64,000 nt of DNA from Acrasis kona (taxonomy: Eukaryota > Heterolobosea > Eutetramitea > Acrasida > Acrasidae). A program made the translations under genes and the position numbers. Shown piece by piece: positions 55,501 through 64,000 of this stretch (positions are counted from its first letter, which is position 1; each line of letters opens with the position of its first letter). The DNA lies in contig JAOPGA020001138.1 of assembly GCA_026419775.2 (NCBI GenBank), forward strand, positions 1 to 64,000. The letters run 5' to 3'. The notes under the pieces are model-generated. The model saw only the letters and a list, made by a program, of their open reading frames with translations. It had not been told where the DNA came from and did no database searches.

Positions 55501-56062
55501 ACCATCCGTCACAGAAACTCCACAAAAATCCACAAACATTTTCGGCACCAATCCATTCAGCCCCAATCCATTCGGATCACCACCATCTGCAGTGGCACCT
55601 AAACCTTCCTTCCCTGGATCGGTCATGGGCGATGATTCCAACATGGGCATGGATGACGTGAGCAACTCTGGGGCAACCACCAACACCACTAATGCTGCTA
55701 TTGGTGCTGCCTCTGCGAACCCATTCGCCAATACATCTTCGGGTGGATTTACATTTGGAGGTGCTTCGAGTGGCAGCGTGCCAGTGTTTGGTGCCAATGC
55801 CTCCAATGCTCCACCACCAGCGTTTGGTTCTGGTACACCTGCCTTTGGTAGTGGCAGCGCTGCGACGCCACCGTTTACTTTTGGATCAAGCGCACCAACC
55901 ATGCCCTTTGGCGGTGCTTCTGCTGCTCCTGCATCATTCACAGGATTTACTTTTAATGCCCAGCAACAACAACAACAGGCACCCATACAACAGCAACCAC
56001 AACAACAGACGGCTCTGCCAGCGGGAAGAAAGATCTTAAAAGCAAAAAGAAAAAAACATTAA
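52535..56062 (+). CDS. FG-repeat nucleoporin (Nup1/Nup153-like)
   Basis: Single exon, 1175 aa from MTKERYVREINRY, 85 nt after the RCC1-like gene. The N-terminus has a possible amphipathic helix (MVKRVFSKFLPSFLTD) like the membrane-binding helix of Nup1/Nup153, then a coiled-coil segment (QQNEINRLKQEMENIRQRL). Charged and Asp-rich linkers follow to residue 500. The remaining 650 residues are Ser/Thr/Asn-rich with many FG units, chiefly FTFG, FVFGG and AFG. The protein ends GRKILKAKRKKH, a basic tail as in Nup1/Nup153, where it binds karyopherin alpha. FG domains form the transport barrier and bind importins. Several homopolymeric Gln and Ser tracts are present. Confidence 0.88.
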   Translation: MTKERYVREINRYTAYKRPSDINKQQQQQQQTDGSFTGMVKRVFSKFLPSFLTDTTSALADNVVQQLDNIPPPNEELDITFEDEDRQEQVGRLYPSPTPSSFPTPNSDPNVRLLIDQQNEINRLKQEMENIRQRLMERQTTPIPAPVEKEQDTDLYERHLNQERKDYPPQPSEKEKIDPVRVHENTINVINGIFRRKRSSVGASIPRTTVPAQESAFSFTLPNREELQREYANQNQLLLAPAPKRPATSITPRGKRNAPTTPLSRKRVRVESPTQDQVNDSNASDTSTYHTPKSTAKKIKGYFSVQTHQEDRPQNYSESAKRAIEKLQQLSTPLSARKTAYVKKYPLTPRPPSASVKTSSTQSQVNNNHHQQHQDDDDQLDRQDDLNNDQDDDDRDIDADLDIEDDGDDDDLNQEEGDGFSPPPPTDTIDVNIAYNYVPPPTQSTTNNAASKSRKPSAHKGGRFNPLSEPKKQEEAPIFKQQNENIENSLNTVGGIPSTFAFTFDKNPPSSQTFQSPPSPKSSFDKVAFKPTESTSSGGFSFSAAEHDDVDPSVFDSVFSNAAFKPTESIKITEIEDQKPLENFSFGAGPPISLKSNQDKESSSSSIPFSFAPAPTSDPFPNTGFSFGGTTLKSDGDSNNNKPAFGGFTTKQDDQSSSSSSGGFVFGGTTLKSSDDDKPAAFGGFTFGAKPNDAPKSPTSTQDKNIFGKSKDDQPSGFTFTPSNDKSVFDDVFGGAPNTDSTTTSATTGEFKFGSGGSTLKNDSESSSSSTTNKGFVFGEVNTGDNKSNYVNNNSVFTFGDAKKDDDKSSPKSGFTFATPSSSSDEKKSNDLFAQKDSTTSTGGGFTFKDLSSSSTVEPQKDQQPSKSNEGFTFGFGSSSSSTEPSKEANSSTAFKSTFDTESKPVFGTGDSTFTFGKTATTTSDAVTAAPKEDANKLSFTFGQPTTTTTAKPSEESTTAPAAEPSSMFKFGASTEPSSFTFGANSSAAPSVTETPQKSTNIFGTNPFSPNPFGSPPSAVAPKPSFPGSVMGDDSNMGMDDVSNSGATTNTTNAAIGAASANPFANTSSGGFTFGGASSGSVPVFGANASNAPPPAFGSGTPAFGSGSAATPPFTFGSSAPTMPFGGASAAPASFTGFTFNAQQQQQQAPIQQQPQQQTALPAGRKILKAKRKKH

Positions 56063-56082
56063 AATAAAAAAAGTTTACATTT

Positions 56083-57215
56083 TTAAATGGGGTTGCTGCT
56101 TCTTCTAAACTTGATCTTTTGAATAATGTATCCGACCAGGAAGGCTGCTGCAAGTAGGAAGCACAGACCACCCACTGCCATGTATGCAATGGCCAAGAAT
56201 AAATTCTTTCCTCCGATCCATGATGATGTGGTCAGTATGACGCTCTTTGTTCCGCTAAAGTTGCTGACTGGGTATCTTTGTTCAATGTCCAGGTAATAAG
56301 TACCTGCTGGAATGTCAACGTTGATGATGCGGTATAACTTTCTAAAGTTGGGTAGGGCAGCTGTTCTCATCCAAACGATAAAATCTTCATCCTGAACGTC
56401 GGGGATCAAATGAGTGGGTTCTCCGTAGTATGTGGCACCGCCGCTGGAGTTTCTTCCTGTAGCACCATATTTGAACTTGACGTCAACGTCGCTCTTCCAT
56501 GCGATTCCCTTCTTGGTGCATGATGAGTTGCCGTTACCTGCATTGGGTCCATCGCATAACACGTTAAAATTGCCACCTGCGTCCTTGCTGTATAGAACAA
56601 ATGTATCGTTGAACATGCTCCATGCCACCAAACCACATGGAACGTATACACTAGCGGAAGAAGTCTCGTTGGTAATGTCTTGGGTGGGTTGATAGAATGT
56701 TATGGGCGCACATGTACTTTGTGCGTCTGAGGGGTTAATGTTTGCTGTGCCTCCTAATTGAGAGTCGCTACGACTGGCAGCATAGCGACGATGGTTTTGA
56801 TAAAAGTTGGTCAGTTTGTAGTACATGTATACTGGAGCTTTCATTAAAGCAGGAACTACTATTTCCCTCTTGGAGATGGAACAAACGGGGGCAGTTTGAT
56901 TATTTATGGTCATGGTACATAGATTATCGTATTGTAGTTCGTTCGTCTCAATAACACTTTGTGAAGCGAAAAATATGGCAATGCCAATGGGAGTGAATAT
57001 AAGGAAAATAATAAAGAACGAAGCAATAACCCATGGTGGGGAAAGGATGGGCTGCCATGCTGGAAGTCTTTGTTGGGTGAATGCACGATCTAAGTGGACT
57101 TTAGTATGACATGACGAATCGATATGATACCTTTTGGCTTCTTTGACTTTTTTGGTGGCTGGGGCTGTTGGGCAATATCCTGCTCCATATCAATATTGTC
57201 TCCAGTAATGCTCAT
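56083..57215 (-). CDS. CDC50/LEM3-family P4-ATPase (lipid flippase) beta subunit
   Basis: Exons 57215-57131 and 57089-56083; intron 41 nt; 363 aa. A short cytosolic Pro/Lys-rich N-terminus (PKKSKKPK) leads over the splice junction to FTQQRLPAWQPILSPPWVIA, the family hallmark. TM1 follows. The large extracytosolic loop has paired cysteines, several N-glycosylation sequons (NNQT, NETS, NDTF, NSSG) and CGLVAWSMFNDTF. The C-terminal NLFLAIAYMAVGGLCFLLAA is TM2. CDC50 proteins escort P4-ATPases from the ER and are needed for phospholipid flipping. The stop codons of this gene and the nucleoporin gene are 20 nt apart. Confidence 0.95.
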
Positions 57216-57399
57216 TATACTGCTCTGTTTATGAATCAACCGAGTTTACCTGCAAATTACAATAAATCGAAATCAACAATCAACAAGACGGCATCATAAA
57301 ACGTTTTTTATTTTCGACCAATACATATATAAATAACCCGAGTGACAAACATGGGTTACTATACACAAAACACCATTTACACTACTACATAATACATTT

Positions 57400-60300
57400 T
57401 CACCTCTTATAATTTGGATTCTGCGGCAAATACCTAACCAACATTTGTTCCAATTCCTTCCTATCCACGGGTTTGGTCAACACTTCGTCCATACCAGCCT
57501 CCACACAATTATCCTGATAAGCCTCCACGCTCGATGCAGTCAATCCAATGATGGGTATGGCCTTGTGATTGATCTTGAAGGGATCGTCGCTCCTAAAATA
57601 CGAATCCTCGAACATTCGTATGCGCCTCGTGGCCTCTATGCCATCCATCTGCGGCATGTTGCCGTCCATGATGATCAAATCGTAATCGAACAGAGTGGTG
57701 CGACCGGTGCCGCCAGGCGTCACGATGCTATCGCCGTTCTCGTCCAACGCCAACACGCTGGCCCTCCATTCTCTCTGTTGGTGAATCTTGTGTTGTCTCA
57801 TGTTGAATAGCGTCATGTCGTTATAGTGACTGTCCACTGCATCTTGATGATCGTCTCCGTGATTAGTGATTTGAATGTTCAACATTTTCATGGCCTCCAC
57901 GCCATTGTTTGCAATGTCGACGCTCACTCCGAATGCTTCCAAAATCTTTTTGGTGACCTTTTGGTTGATGACTTGATCTTCGGCCATCAACAATCGAGGA
58001 GCCTCCTTGATGAGCGGAGAGTGATTCAGATCGAAACTGGTGGTGGTTACTTTTTTGTGAGCAGCAATGGTTCTAAAGGATAAGAACCTCATTAGAGTTT
58101 TGCTCTTTTCTTCGCCGGTGGATGCGAACAACTCTGGTGCCAACGATTGTCTTCTCGTGCCCAACGATACGCTGGGTCCAGTGTAATTCTTATCGGTGGT
58201 ATGGGTCACCACCGCCACCACCTCGTCGGAGGCGTGTATCATTGGATAGCTGCTCCTTCTTGCCGATTCGCTGACGCTAGCTCTCTTCATGGGTCTCACC
58301 TCGAAATTAACGAATATTCTCTCTCCTGATTTCCTTCGCGTGGGCGTCATGGCGCTCTCCAAATCTCTCTGGTGAGGTAGCTCCGAATTGGCCAGCGAGT
58401 TCTTTAATAGATTGAGCATGTCTAGCGGCTTGATGGCTGCTTTCAAATCAGAATCGTCCATTTGTTCGGTGGGGCTCACCGCGCTGCTCGTGTACTGCTT
58501 GACCACCGGTAAATCATTATAAAATAACTTTTCGAACGGAGATAGATAGAGCGGTTTTCTTATGAAGGTCTTGAATTCGTCCAACACTTCTTCGTCCACG
58601 TTCAATTTTGCAAATAGGAACAGCACCATGAGCGGCGTGGATGGCAGGTGATCTTGTTGTTGATTGCAGATGCTGGCCATTCTTCTGATGGCCTTGACCA
58701 GCGTTTGACTGCCATCCGTCACGGGCAAACACAACTCGTCGATTGCGATGGCATCCAATGGTTTGTTAAAGTATACATTTGCATTCTTGAATACGTCCTG
58801 AATGTCGCATGCGGTCATGACGCTAGCGCCGAACGAAGACAAGTACCTAAAGATGACGTTGCTGATTGATTTGTTTTTATAAATGAGCAGGATTCTCCAT
58901 GCAGTGGCGTTGCTGGATGGCGTGCTCGCTGATGCGCTCAAACTGCTGGTGGTGGACGTCATGCTCACTCCTCTGGAGTGATTGGTGACCAAGCTCGATC
59001 TGGGAGTTCTTCTGGTGTTTTCTTGTAATTGGTTCCAACGAGCTCTGTTGTCGTGTTCTTGTGGCGATGATGTCGGCGAATCATCGGCGGGTAGGTGCGC
59101 CATCATGACGGGTGGAGGCGGTGGATGAACGGGTTCCAAATCAAACACCACGCTGCTCCTTCTGTTCTTGTTATAAATCACTCGATCCTGTCCATTCTGC
59201 ATTTCTACGTAAACGAAGGATCTTGATCTTCTTCTTTCAAAGATTTGTGAATTCTCCATCAGCGAAGTATTGGACGATGGCGTTTCGAAATCAGATCCTG
59301 ATGAAATGTCGTCGAACGATGCATCGGATTGGGATCCAAATCGAAATGTTTGTAATTGTTCTGGACCATAGAAACTACTGTTGTCGTGTTGACTTCCGAA
59401 TCCATAACTGTTCAATGCGCTCTGTAAATCGCTACAATTACTGTCGGTGCTTGCGAAATGCACGCTTCCTCTGCGATGCTGCACCATTGTTTTGGTGGAT
59501 TGTGGCGATTCGAAATCATGATCCATGTCATGAATGGAAGATACGTCATCTCGATCGTCATTACCCAAAATGTCAACGATGCTGTCTCTTCTGGTCTCCT
59601 TGTTCGACTTGACCACCGCCAGTGATTCTGCAAATTCTTCTAGGATTTGAGTGTCGGAGATTGGTTTGTTGAATTGTGCCTTGAACCAGAATTCCGATCC
59701 CTTGTTTTCTTCGCTGCTGACGCCTACATCTCCGTGCATCAATGTTGCCAATTCTTTACAGATGGCTAGTCCTAATCCGGTACCTTCGTAGCGACGCGAT
59801 GGCGAGGAGTCGACCTGAGAGAACATTTTGAATAATTTGGATTGGTCGGCCTCGCTGATTCCAATGCCAGTGTCGCGAACTGTGATGAGGACTACCACGT
59901 ACTTGTCGTTTTCTTCTTCGATCTTAATGTTGACGATCACTTCTCCCTTGTCGGTGAATTTGATTGCGTTGCTTAGTAGGTTGGAAAGTACTTGTTGGAA
60001 CCTACGTACGTGTTAATGTTAATCATTGGACGTGCTTACCTCGAAGAATCGCCCACCAGTCTTCTTGGCATGGTTTTTGGAATGTAGACGGCTGATTCGA
60101 ATCCCTTTTCGTATGCTGTGATTCCGACCACGTCCATGACGTCCTCTACGCATTGTGCGAGATCAAACACGTCGGGTACCAACGTGAGCGTTCCTGCTTC
60201 TAGTTTGGAAAAGTCTAAAATGTCCTTCACGACGCTCAATAGGTGCTTTGTTGATTTTCGTATGATGGTTGCGTGCTCCCTCATCTCTTCGCTTTGGTTC

Positions 60301-61544
60301 TCGTCGTTTTGTATAATCTCTCCAAGTAGGTTGATCGCGTTTAGTGGTGTTTTTAATCTATGTGACCGTTAGTGAGTGGAAAATGATGTAACGTACTCAT
60401 GCGACACGATGGTCAAGAACCTGCTCTTTGCTGATTGTTCCTCTTGACTCTCAAGTATGGTTTCTTTGGCCTGCCTTCCGCAAATGTCTCTAATGCCAAG
60501 CACTATTACTTGTTCATTCTTCAACATGTGGGTGCGCGCTATAATTTCTAGAGGCAAGCATACACCATCCTTTCTTCTTCCAATACACTCGAAAATGATT
60601 CTTTCTGGCTTTGGCTCGTCACCTCTCATGATGGGCGTCACGTTTTCGTTTCTTGATTCCTTTTCGTCAAGCTCCGCATGTAAATAACGTCCTGGCGTTT
60701 CGGAAGAGAATAAAGTCTTGACTTCGGTTCCTCTAGCTTGTTCCACGCTTTCAAATCCATAAAGCTGCAAGAAGGCATGATTCACTTCAATGATTTTACC
60801 GTCCTTGTGTATTACCAATGCCTCCGACGACGATGACCACAAATCGTAGTGATACTGAGACTCAATCATCGAAGCGTTCAAATCAGAAAGCTTTTCAAAG
60901 TAAGACAGACACAAAGGGATGCAAACCGGTATGCACATTGACAATAGGGACATTTGGTCCGACCACGTGTGATACCCGCGTAGGAAAGTCATCGCCACAC
61001 CAACATGAGCAAGGTTAGCATAATATACATAATTCTTTTTCGAGCTGACCAGGATGGTGGTGACGAGCGTCATGATGAAGTACTTTTGTATAGCCACGGG
61101 ATTAGACTTTCCCATCAGCAAAAGCACAAAGAATATAATGTAGCTAAACGAAGGTGTGGTGTGATGTGAAGACATTGCCCAGTTGAGCTGCTTCAGCCAC
61201 TCTCGCGGTGCCGAGTGTAAGAATCGCGCGTACGCATATAATATTGCCGAAACGGTCAATAGTAAAAAGTGTAGAAACACATTATCTGTTGTTGTGAGCA
61301 AGTCAATCACGTTCATTGATGCTATAGAAAATGTTATCATGCTTAATAGTCGTAGCCTTCTCCCCTCTTCATTCGTCGATTTTCCAAACAGAAACTCTAT
61401 TACATTAAATTCTTCATTATTGTCTTCACCAGATTTTATAGGTGATATTTGTTGTGGTTTAGGTGATATGTCTTGGTAATTATCAGGTCGTTCAAGTGGG
61501 GTAAGTATGTTGTCCGGCGCCACATTCTGATTGTGGTCGTTCAT
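57400..61544 (-). CDS. Hybrid histidine kinase: membrane sensor, PAS, HisKA, HATPase, two receivers
   Basis: Exons 61544-60397, 60357-60040 and 60001-57400; introns 39 and 38 nt; 1355 aa. The N-terminal 210 residues contain about five hydrophobic helices. A PAS domain follows (VIHKDGKIIEVNHAFLQLYG). The H-box FLTIVSHELKTPLNAINLL is created at the first splice junction and the N-box FQQVLSNLLSNAIKFT at the second. G1 is VRDTGIGI and G2 GTGLGLAI. After a 250-residue Ser-rich linker comes a first receiver (about 853-975) whose acidic pair is replaced (RILLIYKNKS). A canonical one follows (LIIMDGNMPQMDGIEATR, LTASSVEAY, LTKPVDRKEL) with an insert before its phospho-Asp strand. It autophosphorylates on His and relays to Asp. 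Confidence 0.93.
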
Positions 61545-62119
61545 GAAGTGCGGAAACAAGATTTGATTTTATCAACCGAGTATTAAAGAACCAAATCGAG
61601 CTTACCACTCTTTAGACAACCAGATTTTTGAATCTTGTGAAACCATATGAATATCTAATCATAGACACAAAATACTCGATTTGTCCTAAAGCCAATTATT
61701 ATTATGAGAGGCGCATGGATGTTCCCTGCCTCTTGGCTAGCCACAACGCATGTCTAGACTGGATGCATTCGAATACATTCGTGTATTAACTGCCGTAATA
61801 GCCCCCTGAAGAGCTCCAAAATGTCAACTTTTTATAGCATGAATTTTGTACATGTTGTTATTGACGATATCATGGGATCTCATTGTAGTACGATTTAAAC
61901 AAACAAAATCTGAAACTTTAAGATAAAAAAAGATTGATCTTAAGTTCAGAATAGATCTTCAAAAAACTAGCCTCTAATTACCGTTGTGACATTCCACGTC
62001 AAGTTTACTAACAATCAAGTTGAGTGGCAATTTCTATAAGACGAACTACAAATTACGCGATAGGGTTTGACAAGTTGCACTCACAGCCAATCATTAAATA
62101 TTGATTATTTTTTATCAAG
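61545..62119. promoter_or_regulatory. Divergent promoter region of the histidine kinase and ATG17-like genes
   Basis: 575 bases between divergent starts. No frame of note; several A/T-rich tracts and no recognised regulatory motif or RNA gene. Confidence 0.35.
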
Positions 62120-63654
62120 ATGAGCAACAGAGGAGATTCAAATATCAATGACAGCATCACATCGTCGTTGATCTTTAGTCACTTTGATACTTATACAAAT
62201 CCTGACGACGAAACAGAAGTACAGACCCTGCTATCTAAATTAAGCAACCGATCGAAACAGCGTCTCGACCAGGCGGAACAGAAATTAATGCAGGCCAAGA
62301 AACGTGATCAAGAGTACATTGAATATTGCAAGAAGTATACTGTAACGCAGACGAAATTGTCGGTCATCTTTTCAGAGATACAAAGACAGATGGGAGTGTT
62401 GAAGAGGCTAGTAATCTCAATAGGAGGAAAGAGTAAAGCAATGCTCGGAGAAATTGAAAAGTTTAGAATGTACCAGGAGACATGTATATATGAGTTGACA
62501 ATTGTATTGGAACGACTACAAAAAAAACCTCTACATTCACAGTTAGTGAACAGTCAAACCACCGCTTCATCTTCCCTTGACAAGAAGACTTTGTTTGATT
62601 TTGTGAATATTGAAAGTGTAACGGATCTCAAACTAAGAGCAGAAGAGGAGCTAAATGAAACGAAGGTATGCACTCACATGCAGTCATGACTAAACAATCG
62701 TGTAGGGTATAGAACAGTTGGCAAATACAATACTAGTGGAGGTGGATGATCAGTTTAGAGAAATATCACAAAGCAGCAGGAAACTCTTTGAAAGCAACCC
62801 AGAAATCATGAGCGCATATCAAGAAGGTTTCAACCTGTCTACATCATCTTCGCACCGCCGTACTCCTTCTCAAGATCTAGCACTTCATGATGCCAGCACC
62901 CAACAAAACATTTCCACAGAAGTTGATCTGAACAAGAATGAAATCAAGGCCATGAGCAACATTGTATTAGAGGTGGCAGGTCATCATGATCGCCTAAAGC
63001 ACGTTTTGAGGTAAGCACGCATGCACTCACATCAAGTCGTCATCATTTAGTAGCAACCCAGTGTTCTCATCCACCATTGATGTAGAGGAGATGGAGGAAA
63101 AAACAAATCAACTATCCAACAAGATCCATGAGCTCGAACAATTATCCACGCGCATCGATGTGAACTGCAGTCAAGTCCAATCACGTTACACGCGCTTCAG
63201 CGACTTTTATCGATCGGCCATGGGTTGTCATCAGGACCTGCTCAAAATCTCTCCGGGAATACCTCCGAAGGTTGTTCAAATCGACGAAGTCAAAACCATC
63301 TTCCATCAACGACGAATGAACTGTGATGTGATTTTCGAGGAAATTCGCGACCTCACATTGTGGTATGGATTGTTCATGACCAGTTACGATAAACTTTTGA
63401 CCGAGATTGAGAGGCGTCGAAAAGAACAAGACAAGAGCCAAAAGATGGTGGAGCAATTCAAGAAGCAATTAAATCAAGAATATGAGACCGAGGAGTTAGC
63501 TAGGCAGCAGTTCTTTGAAGACTATGGGAAGTACTTGCCCGTTTCGTTGTGCCCAAGCATCATGGAGAAGGCAACCAAGTATCAAATTGTTTCGGAGAAT
63601 TTTACATCAAGCCTACCTGATGTGAGAGACAATGAAACGTCTGAAAGTTTGTAA
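62120..63654 (+). CDS. ATG17-like autophagy scaffold protein
   Basis: Exons 62120-62665, 62706-63010 and 63051-63654; both introns 40 nt; 484 aa. Almost entirely helical and coiled-coil (LSNRSKQRLDQAEQKLMQAK). A C-terminal block EELARQQFFEDYGKYLPVSL followed by CPSIMEKATKYQIVSENF matches the ending of ATG17/FIP200-type proteins (bulky F, YGxYLP, CP, then Y). ATG17 scaffolds the ATG1 kinase complex at the phagophore assembly site; the shape is an extended dimeric crescent. The family is divergent and short motifs carry the assignment. ATG11-like or other tether proteins remain possible. Confidence 0.62.
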
Positions 63655-63671
63655 AATTGAAATTGTACATT

Positions 63672-64000
63672 TTAAAGGATTTTAATGTGTTGTACTTGTA
63701 TAATGTCATTGTCCTTGATATCCGCTTCGTATAATGTTAAATGGTCGGGTATCTCATTGTTGCCTTGCATGAATTTTGAGTGGCTCTTTTGCACGCCCAT
63801 CTTGATGCAGAAGGTGTCGAATAACTTCTTTGATAATGTGTTTCTTCTGATGCGGCAGCTCATACTCCGATCTTCTAGTTTTAGCTCTATAAGGATGATG
63901 GATTCGGGTCCTATACTCGTTGATATTGCCCTCACTACGCTTCCATCTGTTAATCCTATCATTTGTGGTGTTTCTGATTCGCAAACGGTTCTGCCATTGA
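63672..64000 (-). CDS. SUMO-like (Rad60-SLD) domain protein, 3' part only
   Basis: The frame ends at 63672 and stays open to the window edge, so the start lies outside. The last 75 residues form a ubiquitin-like fold with the order of a Rad60-SLD/SUMO-like domain: ILIELKLEDRSMSCRI, then LFDTFCIKMG, FMQGNNEIPDHLTLYEADI and DNDIIQVQ. There is no C-terminal GG, so it is not a conjugated modifier but a domain of a larger protein (ESC2/RAD60/NIP45 type), which usually acts in genome stability. Convergent with the ATG17-like gene, 17 nt between stops. Confidence 0.65.
   Translation of the reverse strand, partial: NGRTVCESETPQMIGLTDGSVVRAISTSIGPESIILIELKLEDRSMSCRIRRNTLSKKLFDTFCIKMGVQKSHSKFMQGNNEIPDHLTLYEADIKDNDIIQVQHIKIL

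Noticed and set aside
55363-55986. Long minus-strand frame (207 codons) opposite the FG nucleoporin
   Set aside because: It mirrors the low-complexity repeats of the nucleoporin and has no domain or start context.

Overview
The window is nuclear DNA of a protist, most likely a heterolobosean amoeba (an Acrasis/Naegleria relative). That placement is an inference. It rests on AT-rich, gene-dense sequence with both strands in use, very short introns, a DYW-type PPR gene of the kind known outside plants in Naegleria and Acrasis, a hybrid histidine kinase beside DOCK, RGS, F-box and coactosin-type proteins, and a nuclear tRNA-Ser. About 48 GT-AG introns could be placed by hand. Nearly all are 33-58 nt, the longest about 65 nt, and each restores one reading frame and a recognisable domain.

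Layout. 0.1-5.2 kb: an F-box/Ras-like GTPase fusion, an acidic F-box protein and an RGS-START fusion. 5.5-11.6 kb: a ten-exon DOCK-family GEF. 11.6-19.2 kb: housekeeping genes (BCDIN3/MePCE-type RNA methyltransferase, PHO4 phosphate transporter, PCF11, eIF2B-beta, FAD monooxygenase). 19.5-23.8 kb: a giant protein with eight coactosin/ADF-H repeats. 24-28 kb: a degraded stretch with a frameshifted DYW pseudogene and an ORF lacking an ATG. 28.2-36.6 kb: a DEP-DUF547-RGS protein, a secreted GH39 enzyme, a transmembrane HAMP-PAS-RGS receptor with one frameshift, and an F-box/PP2-like protein. 37-47.4 kb: DGAT2 acyltransferase, small and coiled-coil proteins, a GH-A glycosidase, tRNA-Ser(AGA), a Maelstrom-domain protein with apparently intact DEDDh nuclease residues, an M14 carboxypeptidase and a polytopic membrane protein. 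47.4-49.3 kb: almost no coding potential, but a tandem array of structured hairpins. 49.3-64 kb: an unknown protein with a Cys/His knuckle, a decayed coding region, an RCC1-like protein with one exon per blade, an FG nucleoporin, a CDC50 flippase subunit, a hybrid histidine kinase, an ATG17-like protein and the 3' end of a SUMO-like protein.

The genes are not an operon, but themes recur. Small-GTPase and G-protein signalling is heavily represented (Ras-like, DOCK, RCC1-like, three RGS proteins of different architecture). So is actin regulation (DOCK, coactosin repeats). The most unusual items are the Maelstrom nuclease, the receptor-like RGS, the F-box/GTPase fusion, the coactosin octamer and the hairpin array.
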